A stretch of 8,790 nucleotides of DNA from Alphaproteobacteria bacterium (GCA_002401195.1 NVSI01000020.1:1500-10289); one strand, 5' to 3'; shown: positions 1-7,032, counted from the first letter of the stretch. The notes: generated by a model not told the origin, from the sequence alone. Numbers and translations are program-made.

Positions 1-451
1 GCGGCGGGTTAAAGAAATGAGAAATCATGAAATCTTTGGCCAAGGATTTATCCATGCCTGTCGTTAATTTCGCCAATGGAATTGTCGATGTGTTCGACGT
101 CACAATCGATCCTTTTTTACGATGTTTTGCAATTTTTTCGTATGTAGCGTGCTTGATATCTAGGTCTTCCAACACCACTTCGACGATCCAATCGCAGTCG
201 CCCAATTTATCCAAATCATCTTCTAAATTCCCGCATTCAATCAATTTCGCATTGCGTTTCAACATAAATGGCGCAGGATCGGTTTTTAGCATTCTTTGAA
301 CCGCGCCTTCCGCGATCATATTGCGATTTTCCGCGCCGTTTGGAACGATGTCCAATAACACAACCGGCACACCCGCATTTGTAATCTGAGCGGCGATACC
401 GCTTCCCATCACACCCGCACCAATAACCGCAACTTTTTGAAATTCAGACAT
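1..451 (-). CDS. fadN: FadN-type 3-hydroxyacyl-CoA dehydrogenase, N-terminal part (runs off the left edge)
   Basis: Only the first 150 residues are in the window. This family oxidises (3S)-3-hydroxyacyl-CoA to 3-ketoacyl-CoA with NAD+ in fatty-acid beta-oxidation in the cytoplasm. The protein opens directly with the Rossmann fold: G11-A-G13-V-M-G16 is the dinucleotide loop and D34 ends the second strand, as expected for NAD+. Further along are VEVVLEDLDIK (about 90-100), SNTST (119-123) and the catalytic-histidine segment SHFFNPP with H145. The catalytic Glu would lie past the edge. The segments DPAPF and GNLEDD (about 58-79) resemble the FadN subgroup, in which the dehydrogenase domain precedes an enoyl-CoA hydratase-like domain (about 780 residues in all). 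A stand-alone dehydrogenase of about 290 residues cannot be excluded. The ATG at 451 is preceded by AAGGGG (460-465) with an 8-nt spacer. Family assignment is firm; the FadN subtype is from recalled motifs. Confidence 0.88.
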   Translation of the reverse strand, partial: MSEFQKVAVIGAGVMGSGIAAQITNAGVPVVLLDIVPNGAENRNMIAEGAVQRMLKTDPAPFMLKRNAKLIECGNLEDDLDKLGDCDWIVEVVLEDLDIKHATYEKIAKHRKKGSIVTSNTSTIPLAKLTTGMDKSLAKDFMISHFFNPP

Positions 452-493
452 CGAATAATCCCCTTCATAAGAATAATGCCTAAATGGTACGTG

Positions 494-519
494 AAAATCA
501 TTAACAGGTCATTGATTTT
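494..519. promoter_or_regulatory. Inverted repeat in the divergent spacer, possible operator
   Basis: The 139-base spacer between the divergent dehydrogenase and transporter genes (452-590) contains AAAATCA (494-500) and its exact reverse complement TGATTTT (513-519), separated by 12 bases. The extended 9-base arms match at 8 of 9 positions. The half-site spacing of about 19 bases centre to centre would suit a dimeric regulator on one DNA face. A weak rightward -35/-10 pair (TTGTTA at 520-525, CATAAC at 542-547, spacer 16) lies just to the right. AT-rich spacers give such repeats by chance, so this is only a candidate. Confidence 0.25.
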
Positions 520-590
520 TTGTTACTCTTGATAAAGAAGTCATAACAAAACACACCCTAACGCATTATTTCAAAGAGAGAGCCTGTTTT

Positions 591-1016
591 ATGAATTTTG
601 GATATTTTTTGGCATTCATCGCCATGACATGCTATGCCGTTTTGACTCCTATCACAAAAAAATTAACGCTCAGCGGCCTTGATGGCGCTTATGTTATTCT
701 GGCGAATTCTCTTTTACTAGGGACTATTTCAACTGTTTATATTATGGCCACCGGCAATGACTGGACACCCTTTACAAAAGGATCCAAAGACATGTTCATA
801 TGGGCCTGCGCCATGGGTGTAATCAACTTTGTCGGGTTTTTACTGTACATCATAGCGATCGCAAAAATTCCCACGACTGAATATCAAATCATGTTTCTAG
901 CCTCCCCTTTTATCGTGGCCTTATTCGCTTATTTTTTCTTGAATGAAATTTTAGAGCTTAAACATCTCATCGGTGGTATCATTGTTGCTATCGGTGTTTA
1001 TATAACGATTAAATAA
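591..1016 (+). CDS. Half-size EamA/DMT-type membrane transporter
   Basis: This 141-residue, very hydrophobic protein has about five predicted membrane segments (roughly residues 4-20, 33-52, 68-90, 97-117 and 122-139) and ends only two residues after the last one. The layout and the closing pattern (a PFIVALFAYFFLNE-like segment, then GGIIVAIGVYI) match one EamA repeat of the drug/metabolite transporter superfamily. Typical EamA exporters carry two such repeats in about 300 residues. A single-repeat protein would need to work as a dimer, as small multidrug-resistance proteins do. No second half is encoded next to it. The substrate cannot be read from sequence. The ATG at 591 follows a purine-rich AAGAGAGA stretch with a spacer of about 10 nt. 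It is probably the first gene of the cluster that continues with icmT 25 nt downstream. Confidence 0.8.
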   Translation: MNFGYFLAFIAMTCYAVLTPITKKLTLSGLDGAYVILANSLLLGTISTVYIMATGNDWTPFTKGSKDMFIWACAMGVINFVGFLLYIIAIAKIPTTEYQIMFLASPFIVALFAYFFLNEILELKHLIGGIIVAIGVYITIK

Positions 1017-1024
1017 CGCCAAAT

Positions 1025-1030
1025 AAGGAG
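1025..1030 (+). promoter_or_regulatory. Ribosome binding site fixing the icmT start
   Basis: AAGGAG lies 11 nt upstream of the ATG at 1042. It supports that start over the in-frame ATG at 1087, which would remove the conserved W-R-N-S segment of the family. Confidence 0.7.
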
Positions 1031-1041
1031 ATTTGTTTTAA

Positions 1042-1329
1042 ATGGTAGATATCGAAACCCAAGCCGATTGGCACTGGAGAAACAGTATGAAACCTGTTCG
1101 GTTTTTTATATTTGACGCGCGTTTGGCGCTCTTCTTTCTTGTCTTCATCTTGCATATGCGGATGTGGACTTTTGGTTTGTTTCTCTTTTTCTGCTTTTTC
1201 TTTTGGTTTTTGGAACGCCGTGGCCTTGTGTTTTCCGCCGCTCTTTTAACATTCCGAACATGGATTCTTGGGAAGCGTCGCCCCGCGTGGCTTTGGATTC
1301 GTAAACGTAAATTCCATGATTACGGATAG
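1042..1329 (+). CDS. icmT: Type IVB secretion system protein IcmT/TraK family
   Basis: This 95-residue membrane protein carries the signature of IcmT of the Legionella Dot/Icm system and TraK of I-type conjugative plasmids such as R64. In order: W12-R-N-S15, RFFIFDAR (20-27), a first hydrophobic segment, LHMRMWTF (37-44), a second very aromatic segment (about 45-57), and ER-R-G (58-61) before a basic tail. Legionella IcmT is about 86 residues, so the length fits. The family is a small inner-membrane component of the type IVB apparatus; in Legionella it is needed for intracellular growth and egress. No icmS or other dot/icm gene follows it. Instead it lies between a transporter gene and yggS, and yggS starts 14 nt before the icmT stop codon, which suggests coupled translation. 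Identification rests on recalled family motifs and is strong for so short a protein. Confidence 0.88.
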   Translation: MVDIETQADWHWRNSMKPVRFFIFDARLALFFLVFILHMRMWTFGLFLFFCFFFWFLERRGLVFSAALLTFRTWILGKRRPAWLWIRKRKFHDYG

Positions 1330-1933
1330 GCTGCGATCGATCCAATCTTCATACGGCGACCACACCCCAACCCTTGTTGCCGTATCCAAAAAACAATCGG
1401 ATGAAAAAATTATCGAGGCCTTAGACGCAGGGTTACGCATTTTTGGCGAAAATCGCGTTCAAGAGGCGCAATCACGATGGACACATCGCCGCGCCCCTTA
1501 CCCTGATTTAGACCTGCACCTGATTGGCCCTTTGCAAACCAATAAAGTCAAAGACGCCGTTCAATTATTCGACTGTATTCATACCGTTGATCGTGAGAAA
1601 TTGGCACGCGCCATACATACACACGCACCCGATATGCCGTGCTTTATTCAGGTGAATGTGGGAGACGAGCCCCAAAAATCAGGCATCGCGCGCGATAATG
1701 TGAACGCATTTCATACATTTTGTATTGATTTGGGGTTGAATATTATCGGCCTGATGTGTATTCCACCCAATGACGACAACTCCGCCCCACATTATGAATG
1801 GATGCGCGATAAAGCGCGTGATTTGAAACTGCCTCACCTCTCTATGGGGATGAGCCGTGATTACGAAACGGCCTTGCATTATGGCGCCACCCATATCAGG
1901 ATAGGGTCGAAATTATTTGGAGCGCGGGAATGA
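1316..1933 (+). CDS. yggS: YggS/PLPBP family pyridoxal phosphate homeostasis protein
   Basis: Members bind pyridoxal 5'-phosphate without known enzymatic turnover and help balance B6 vitamers and amino/keto-acid pools in the cytoplasm. I take the start as the ATG at 1316, giving 205 residues. The in-frame ATG at 1268 would add 16 residues (with a G-F-G-F run) encoded entirely inside icmT and not typical of the family. Motifs in order: LVAVSK with the PLP-binding lysine K25, FGENRVQE, HLIGPLQTNK, FIQVN, GLMCIPP, and the phosphate-binding C-terminal block SMGMSRDYE followed by GATHIRIGSKLFG. The fold is a single-domain alanine-racemase-like TIM barrel of normal length. No clear Shine-Dalgarno precedes 1316, which fits translational coupling to icmT through the 14-nt overlap. 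The gene ends in ATGA, overlapping the start of the next gene. Confidence 0.93.
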   Translation: MITDRLRSIQSSYGDHTPTLVAVSKKQSDEKIIEALDAGLRIFGENRVQEAQSRWTHRRAPYPDLDLHLIGPLQTNKVKDAVQLFDCIHTVDREKLARAIHTHAPDMPCFIQVNVGDEPQKSGIARDNVNAFHTFCIDLGLNIIGLMCIPPNDDNSAPHYEWMRDKARDLKLPHLSMGMSRDYETALHYGATHIRIGSKLFGARE

Positions 1934-3150
1934 AAGAAAACACCATGTACGACATCGCGATTATTGGCGGCGGTCTTGCGGGATTAAGCCTTGCGATTCT
2001 TCTTGGAAAACAAGGCTGGCGCGTCGCATGCATCGACCGTGACGACATTCAAAAACAAACCGGTGCATCATACGATATTCGCACAACCGCCATTTCGTAC
2101 GGATCACGCAATGTTTTACGCCATGCAGGAATTTGGCAAGACATGGAAGAGCGCGCCCAGCCGATCAAAGATATTCTGATTTTAGATGAAGATTCCCCCA
2201 TCGATTTAGAATTCAAAACAACGGATATTGAAGCCGAAGCCTTTGGCTGGATCGTGGACAACCGCGACCTCCGCGAAACATTAATACGCCACGTTCAAGG
2301 CCATGAAAATATCACCCATTTAACAGGCGAATCCGCCACCGCGTTTGACCATTCGGATGCCAATACCGTGACTGTCACCCTTGCGAATAAAGAAACCCTA
2401 TCCGCCAAACTCATCGTGGGCGCCGATGGCCGAAACAGTTTCACGCGCGAATTTATGCAGATCGGGACATGGGAACACGATTACAACCAAAACGCCATTG
2501 TTTGCCTTATCAATCATGAAAAACCGCATCATGGCGTCGCGTTGGAGCATTTCCGAAGCCAGGGACCCTTTGCCGTTTTACCATTCACCGATGACGCAGA
2601 CGGGAACCACCAAAGCGCAGTGGTATGGAGCGTCGAACGCGCGGATAGTGAAAAATGGTTGAACTGTTCTGATGATGTGTTTAACGCCGCATTACAAACA
2701 CGATGCGGGACGCGTTTTGGAAATATAACTAGCATCGGATCACGCGCCGCGTGGCCATTAACCCTTAAAAAAGCCTATAGTTATATCGGGAATCGTATGT
2801 GCCTAGTGGCCGAGGCAGCGCACGGCATCCACCCTATCGCGGGGCAAGGATTGAACATGAGTTTACGCGACATTGCTGCGCTGACTGAGAATTTAAAAGA
2901 TACAAAAGACCCAGGCGATGCATCAATCTTAAAGGCCTATCAGGCCAATCGCCGCGGCGATAATTTTGGAATGGCCATTGCCACAGACGGGTTAAACGGT
3001 TTATTTGGAAGTGATATTTCACCCATACGCGCGATGCGAAGATTCGGCCTTCACGCCGTTTCTAAATTACCATTTGCAAAGAAATTTTTTATGAAACAAG
3101 CAATGGGCGCGGGCGGGCATTTACCTGACCTTGTGCGCGAATTTGGTTAG
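1930..3150 (+). CDS. UbiH/UbiF/UbiL/Coq6-family FAD-dependent hydroxylase (probable ubiquinone biosynthesis)
   Basis: This 406-residue flavoprotein monooxygenase has the three family fingerprints. G13-x-G15-x-x-G18 followed by D36 binds the ADP part of FAD. V-G-A-D166-G-R-N-S is the DG motif. A-E-A-A-H298 with G-I-H-P-I-A-G-Q-G-L-N-M and L-R-D (about 294-313) is the second FAD ribityl motif. D-N-R112 and L-R-E also fit the family. In the third motif the more usual G-D is A-E, a variant I associate with alphaproteobacterial members. Such enzymes hydroxylate the ubiquinone ring with O2 and NAD(P)H at the inner membrane. Which ring position cannot be decided here, so no symbol is given. The start at 1930 overlaps the yggS stop (ATGA) and has GGAG at 1919-1922 seven nt upstream; an in-frame ATG at 1945 is the alternative. 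The 3' end overlaps the convergent 283-residue gene by 62 nt. Confidence 0.88.
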   Translation: MKENTMYDIAIIGGGLAGLSLAILLGKQGWRVACIDRDDIQKQTGASYDIRTTAISYGSRNVLRHAGIWQDMEERAQPIKDILILDEDSPIDLEFKTTDIEAEAFGWIVDNRDLRETLIRHVQGHENITHLTGESATAFDHSDANTVTVTLANKETLSAKLIVGADGRNSFTREFMQIGTWEHDYNQNAIVCLINHEKPHHGVALEHFRSQGPFAVLPFTDDADGNHQSAVVWSVERADSEKWLNCSDDVFNAALQTRCGTRFGNITSIGSRAAWPLTLKKAYSYIGNRMCLVAEAAHGIHPIAGQGLNMSLRDIAALTENLKDTKDPGDASILKAYQANRRGDNFGMAIATDGLNGLFGSDISPIRAMRRFGLHAVSKLPFAKKFFMKQAMGAGGHLPDLVREFG

Positions 3151-3940
3151 GGTATTTAAGGTCGGGCATCTCTCTCAACGCCTTTTGATCCGCAATCAAT
3201 GATTGATTATTTTCTTTATCAAACGGATCATCGCAATGCCATTCAAAAGGGCGTTCATCAAAGTAAACGGTTGAAATATCGCGCGACGCCAGATGATGAC
3301 CATGAATATCGAAAAAGCCTTGTCCTAAAATCATACGGTCAAAATGGATCGGCTTTGTTCTCAGCTTATAAAATTGTTCATTGATACTTTTTTGGCCGGC
3401 CTTCAAATCATGTTTTTTAAATCTATTTTTATAAGCCTTCGATAATAAAATACGTGGTTCACGATCTTGTAAATACAAATCGCACACTTTTTCTTCAGAC
3501 AATTCATCCATTAAATCCCGGTGGAAATCTTGGAATTTTTCAACGGCTTCATCATTGAAATTAAAAGCCAGATGAAATTTTGTTCCTTTTTCAAGGCATT
3601 CCATACCGCGGCCGCCCAATTTAAACGGATCGTAATCTGCGGCGACGTCCTGAATAATTCCCGTCATATTCACCAATTGTTCAACATCTTGGATCGGTTG
3701 ATATCGGAAAACACCATTTTCTTCGAGTGAACGCGGTTGTTCAAATATTGTCAGGTGAGGATCGCTTTTTAAGGCCTCTGATTTTTCACAGCACAAGCCT
3801 TGCGCGATTTTATTATCGCTTTTTGCGAGGGTCGAAAATAATGTTTTCAAATCGCCGTATTTTTTTTCTTTTTTCAACGTAATCGCATCCGCAGGTGCGC
3901 GAAGCCAAAAATAAGATTGAAAATCAGCCGTGTTTTCCAT
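3089..3940 (-). CDS. Unrecognised 283-residue protein, translationally coupled to rnr
   Basis: I do not recognise this family. The protein is soluble-looking and charged, with no signal peptide or membrane segment. Its N-terminal half contains a K-K-E-K-K stretch (about 24-28), a C-C pair within GLCCEKSE and an LGGRG segment. The C-terminal half is rich in His, Asp and aromatic residues, with HFDRMILGQGFFDIHGHH and a following FEWHCDD. These clustered His/Asp/Cys could suggest metal binding, but the spacing matches no motif I know. Its ATG overlaps the rnr stop by one base (TAATG at 3938-3942), the usual sign of translational coupling, so a link to RNA metabolism is possible but is inference. 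A weak GGCGG about 10 nt upstream may aid initiation. The last 20 or so codons lie inside the convergent hydroxylase gene. The long uninterrupted frame supports it as a real gene. Confidence 0.75.
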   Translation of the reverse strand: MENTADFQSYFWLRAPADAITLKKEKKYGDLKTLFSTLAKSDNKIAQGLCCEKSEALKSDPHLTIFEQPRSLEENGVFRYQPIQDVEQLVNMTGIIQDVAADYDPFKLGGRGMECLEKGTKFHLAFNFNDEAVEKFQDFHRDLMDELSEEKVCDLYLQDREPRILLSKAYKNRFKKHDLKAGQKSINEQFYKLRTKPIHFDRMILGQGFFDIHGHHLASRDISTVYFDERPFEWHCDDPFDKENNQSLIADQKALREMPDLKYPNQIRAQGQVNARPRPLLVS

Positions 3941-5907
3941 TATCCGTTAACCGCCATAGATCGATGTTTTCTTTTTCTTGGAAGCGGGTGTTTCTTCGCG
4001 TACGGAACGCCCGCGCCATTCACGCCATTTGAAAATGACGTCGCATTTTTTTGATCACCAGAGGCCAATTTAAACTCTATGATTCCTGTAATCATATTCG
4101 CCCGTTTTGGTAAGATCGAAATTGAATCTTGCACTTTATATTTCGATGGGCTTTCCACCTCTATCGTTGTCACAATACGTGGGTGAGAAATTTTCACAGA
4201 AATGCTGATCTCATCCTTGGCCACAACAACCCCGTTAAATTCTTCGCTCATATTATTTTCAACAAATTTGGCAGCAATCTTTTGCGCAAGGTCTCTTTCC
4301 GCATCTTCACCGCGCTGTTCTGTCATATTCAAATGTTCGGCCACTTTTTCAAGGTTGTCAGGCGCATAAAATGGGTGTTTTTCCGCGCCATTTGATAATA
4401 AAAGGCGGTGATTGATCAGGTCAGCAAAGCGACGAATCGGGGATGTAAAATGTCCGTATTTTTCCAAAGCCAACCCAAAATGTTGCCCAACACCAACTTG
4501 ATACTTCGCTCTGGCTTGAACTCGGATCATTAAACGACAGATTGCATCTCTATTTTTATTATTCTCGGCCTGTGCCACAACATCACGGACACGATCTCCA
4601 ATTGATAAATCTTGATCGACTTTGATCCCAAATTTTTCCAAATAATCCACATTATCGTTAAATCGTTTTTCGTTCGGTTCGCCGTGAACACGGGCCAATA
4701 CTGGCGCGCCAAGATCATCCAAAATTTCCGTTCCCGTACGATTGGCACGGATCATTAATTCTTCGATAATTCCATGAGATTCATTCCCTTTTTCCAAAGA
4801 AAAAGTCAGGCCAGTATCATCCGAAAAATCCGCGCGTTGTTCTGCAACATTCAAATTCAATGCGCCGCGTTTTTCCTTTTCAGCCCGCAAAATATCATAC
4901 GCAGCGCGCGGTTTTTTAATATAACGATTGTGTAAAGACATGATTTCTTTTGCAACATCGCATTTACTTTCAATCGCGTCTTGAACTTCATCATAGTGAA
5001 GACGAGCGCGAGAATGAATTAATCCTCGCTCTATTTTATGCCGGACAACAGATCCCTTTGAATCAATTTCGGTTGTAAAAATAACTGCCGCGCGGTCTTC
5101 GTTTGGTTTCAAAGAACAAATGCCATTGGACAATAATTCAGGGAACATCGCAATAACAAGCGCATAAAAATAGATGGGCTTTCCACGTCTCAACGCCTCG
5201 GCATGTAAGGCCGACCCAGGTTTCACGTAATGATCAACATCCGCAATCGCCGACATCAAAACCCAGTTTTTTCCCTTTTTACGCACACAAATCGCATCGT
5301 CAAAATCCTTTGCCGTAACAGGATCAATCGTAATAAACGGAACATGGCGAAAATCTTTACGTGTAGCCGATGGTTCCGGCACCGTTAAATTTTTAACTTC
5401 TTCTAAAACTTCCTGAGGAAATTCAATCGGAATTCCCGCGGACAAGGCCGTTAATTTACAAAGCCCGACTTCGTCATCCAACGCCCCGTGGTCAAACACC
5501 ACATCGGCCGCACTGTTAAACGCGTCCGTTGGACGCACACTGACAATATGGCCATCAGGCGCATCACAAGCATGGAGCGGAATAAGGGGGAGGTCTGCGT
5601 TAGCAGGGCGCACAAAAACATCGCCATTTTTTTTCTCAACAACACCAACGATCACTTTTTCAGGATCGATTTCTTTATCATGAGGGCGGATAAATTTACC
5701 ATTGGATTTTGTTAAAAGGGCGGAACCCACAAGATCAGTTAACGCGGCGCTTACAAGTTTTCGTTCTTCGCCGCCTCTTTCAAAATTAAGGCCAAGCCCG
5801 CTTGCAATGTCACTGGCGGAGTATTGTTTTGAATCAACACATAAAGAAAGGATACTTGTTAAAAGTTCTTGAAACTTTTTATTAGCCCGAACAGTTTTAC
5901 TTGCCAT
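3940..5907 (-). CDS. rnr: Ribonuclease R (RNase II/RNB family 3'-5' exoribonuclease), short form
   Basis: The protein processively degrades structured RNA from the 3' end and acts in RNA quality control. The N-terminus (about 1-75) looks like the winged-helix region of RNase R. A compact cold-shock-like OB segment follows (about 84-130). The RNB catalytic core carries T-I-D195-x5-D201-F-D203-D204, the Mg-binding aspartates at the same spacing as in E. coli RNase II. AIADVDHYVKPGSALHAEA and ELLSNGICSLKPNEDR follow, and later the HFTSPIRRFADLINHRLL block. At 655 residues it is shorter than the roughly 740-810 usual for RNase R. The OB region looks reduced, and the C-terminal S1 domain is only recognisable as an abbreviated EFNGVVV-to-IIEFKL segment lacking the G-F-F-V and DGLVHVS core. 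The tail is lysine/arginine rich. An A7 run (4046-4052) marks a possible frame change in the last 35 codons. RNase II (rnb) is less likely because of the N-terminal region and basic tail. Confidence 0.9.
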   Translation of the reverse strand: MASKTVRANKKFQELLTSILSLCVDSKQYSASDIASGLGLNFERGGEERKLVSAALTDLVGSALLTKSNGKFIRPHDKEIDPEKVIVGVVEKKNGDVFVRPANADLPLIPLHACDAPDGHIVSVRPTDAFNSAADVVFDHGALDDEVGLCKLTALSAGIPIEFPQEVLEEVKNLTVPEPSATRKDFRHVPFITIDPVTAKDFDDAICVRKKGKNWVLMSAIADVDHYVKPGSALHAEALRRGKPIYFYALVIAMFPELLSNGICSLKPNEDRAAVIFTTEIDSKGSVVRHKIERGLIHSRARLHYDEVQDAIESKCDVAKEIMSLHNRYIKKPRAAYDILRAEKEKRGALNLNVAEQRADFSDDTGLTFSLEKGNESHGIIEELMIRANRTGTEILDDLGAPVLARVHGEPNEKRFNDNVDYLEKFGIKVDQDLSIGDRVRDVVAQAENNKNRDAICRLMIRVQARAKYQVGVGQHFGLALEKYGHFTSPIRRFADLINHRLLLSNGAEKHPFYAPDNLEKVAEHLNMTEQRGEDAERDLAQKIAAKFVENNMSEEFNGVVVAKDEISISVKISHPRIVTTIEVESPSKYKVQDSISILPKRANMITGIIEFKLASGDQKNATSFSNGVNGAGVPYAKKHPLPRKRKHRSMAVNG

Positions 5908-5909
5908 TA

Positions 5910-5917
5910 CTCCACCC
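5910..5917 (-). promoter_or_regulatory. Ribosome binding site of rnr
   Basis: Read on the minus strand, GGGTGGAG ends 2 nt before the rnr ATG. The strong purine match supports the start at 5907, though the spacing is on the short side. Confidence 0.6.
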
Positions 5918-5941
5918 TATTTTTTATTTTTGTTGTATTTT

Positions 5942-5970
5942 CATAAACGAAAAATAAGGCGGCGTGTCAA
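5942..5970 (-). promoter_or_regulatory. Candidate sigma70-type promoter for rnr
   Basis: In the 72-base gap between tas and rnr, the minus strand shows a perfect TTGACA (5970-5965). After 17 bases comes TTTATG (5947-5942), a poor -10 match; a 19-base spacer would give TATGAA (4 of 6). The -35 element begins 10 bases past the tas stop codon, so rnr and the gene after it can probably be transcribed independently of the icmB-tas unit. Confidence 0.5.
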
Positions 5971-5979
5971 GGGTAAACT

Positions 5980-7032
5980 TTAATATGGTATTGGATATTC
6001 ACAATAAACTTTGCGCAAGTCGGAAAGCGCGTCATCAGATAAAGCGAGATCTTTCGCATCAATGTTGGATTTCAATTGCTCCATCGTTGTTGCGCCAATA
6101 ATTGTCGATGTAATAAATGATTTTTGATAACAAAAGGCCAAGGCCATCTGACACACATCTAAACCATGTTTTTCAGCGACAGCAATATAGGCCTTCACCG
6201 CGTTTTGAGCGGCAGACGTATCGCGTTGATTAAGCCCTTTATCAATTCCAAGTGACCATCGTGCGCCTTTTGGCCGTGCGCCATCCAAATATTTTCCACT
6301 TAACGCGCCACACATAAGGGACGAATAAGGAAGATATGACACGTCTTCATGAACGCATGTTTCCGCCAAATACGGATCATCATGTTGGTACATCAATGAA
6401 AATTCATTTTGAACGGACGCGACGCGCGGTAAATTATGGTCTTTGGCCAATTCCAAATATTTCATGACACCCCATGGTGTGTCGTTCGACAAGCCAAAGC
6501 TTTTGATTTTACCGGCCTTCACCGCATCATCCAAAGTCCGTAAAATTTCAAGCATACGGTCTGTTTCTTCGGCGGTATTGATTGTCTTATAATCAATGTC
6601 ACCCGCCCGGTGGTCACCATGGTGAGGATACGGATATTGCGGCCAATGCATTTGATAGAGATCAATGTAATCCGTCTGTAAACGAGATAAACTTTCGTCC
6701 AACGCCGTATTAATTTTATCACGGCCAAGTTTTACACCATCATGAATGTACGAAGGACCGTTTCCCGCGGCTTTTGATGCCAAAATAACCTTGTCACGAT
6801 TGCCTGTTTTCGCAAACCATGACCCGATATATTTCTCGGTCAAACCTTGGGTTTCTTCTTGTAAAGGAACGGCATAAAGTTCAGCCGTATCAAAAAAATT
6901 AACACCTCGTTCAAGGGCGTAATCCATTTGTTCATGCGCTTGGTCTTCGGTGTTTTGACACCCCCATGTCATGGTTCCAAGGCAGACATGGCTGACTTTC
7001 ATATCTGTACGGCCAAGTTTATTATATTTCAT
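5980..7032 (-). CDS. tas: Aldo-keto reductase, Tas family
   Basis: This 350-residue NADPH-dependent oxidoreductase of the aldo-keto reductase superfamily closely resembles E. coli Tas (346 residues). Shared stretches include LGTMTWG near 18-24, the ETQGLTEKYIGSW segment (about 60-72), LQTDYIDLYQMHWPQ (118-132), GLSNDTPWGVMKYL and IIGATTMEQLKSNI near the C-terminus. The catalytic tetrad is present: D48 and Y53 in FFDTAELY, K87 in ILASKAAG, and H129 in YQMHWP. The fold is a TIM barrel of normal length. The physiological substrate of Tas is not known; the E. coli gene is known for suppressing a tyrosine auxotrophy under starvation. The ATG at 7032 has AGGA (7047-7044) 11 nt upstream. It lies 33 nt downstream of the small membrane-protein gene on the same strand, so it may be the last gene of the icmB transcript; a functional link is not implied. 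Confidence 0.92.
   Translation of the reverse strand: MKYNKLGRTDMKVSHVCLGTMTWGCQNTEDQAHEQMDYALERGVNFFDTAELYAVPLQEETQGLTEKYIGSWFAKTGNRDKVILASKAAGNGPSYIHDGVKLGRDKINTALDESLSRLQTDYIDLYQMHWPQYPYPHHGDHRAGDIDYKTINTAEETDRMLEILRTLDDAVKAGKIKSFGLSNDTPWGVMKYLELAKDHNLPRVASVQNEFSLMYQHDDPYLAETCVHEDVSYLPYSSLMCGALSGKYLDGARPKGARWSLGIDKGLNQRDTSAAQNAVKAYIAVAEKHGLDVCQMALAFCYQKSFITSTIIGATTMEQLKSNIDAKDLALSDDALSDLRKVYCEYPIPY

Noticed and set aside
27..299. Rightward 90-residue open frame
   Set aside because: It is the antisense shadow of the dehydrogenase gene, which shows clear family motifs on the other strand.
529..557. TTGATA at 529-534 as a -35 for the transporter gene
   Set aside because: No acceptable -10 lies at 16-19 bases; the 17-base position reads CACACC.
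1268..1315. Upstream ATG for yggS at 1268
   Set aside because: The added 16 residues lie wholly within icmT, are atypical for the family, and the Met at 1316 begins a normal YggS N-terminus.
1145..1440. Leftward open frames opposite icmT and the start of yggS
   Set aside because: They are antisense shadows of two genes with convincing motifs.
4129..4395. Rightward 88-residue open frame opposite rnr
   Set aside because: It is antisense to the conserved end of the RNase R core, has no ribosome binding site and looks like an unnatural His/Phe-rich translation.
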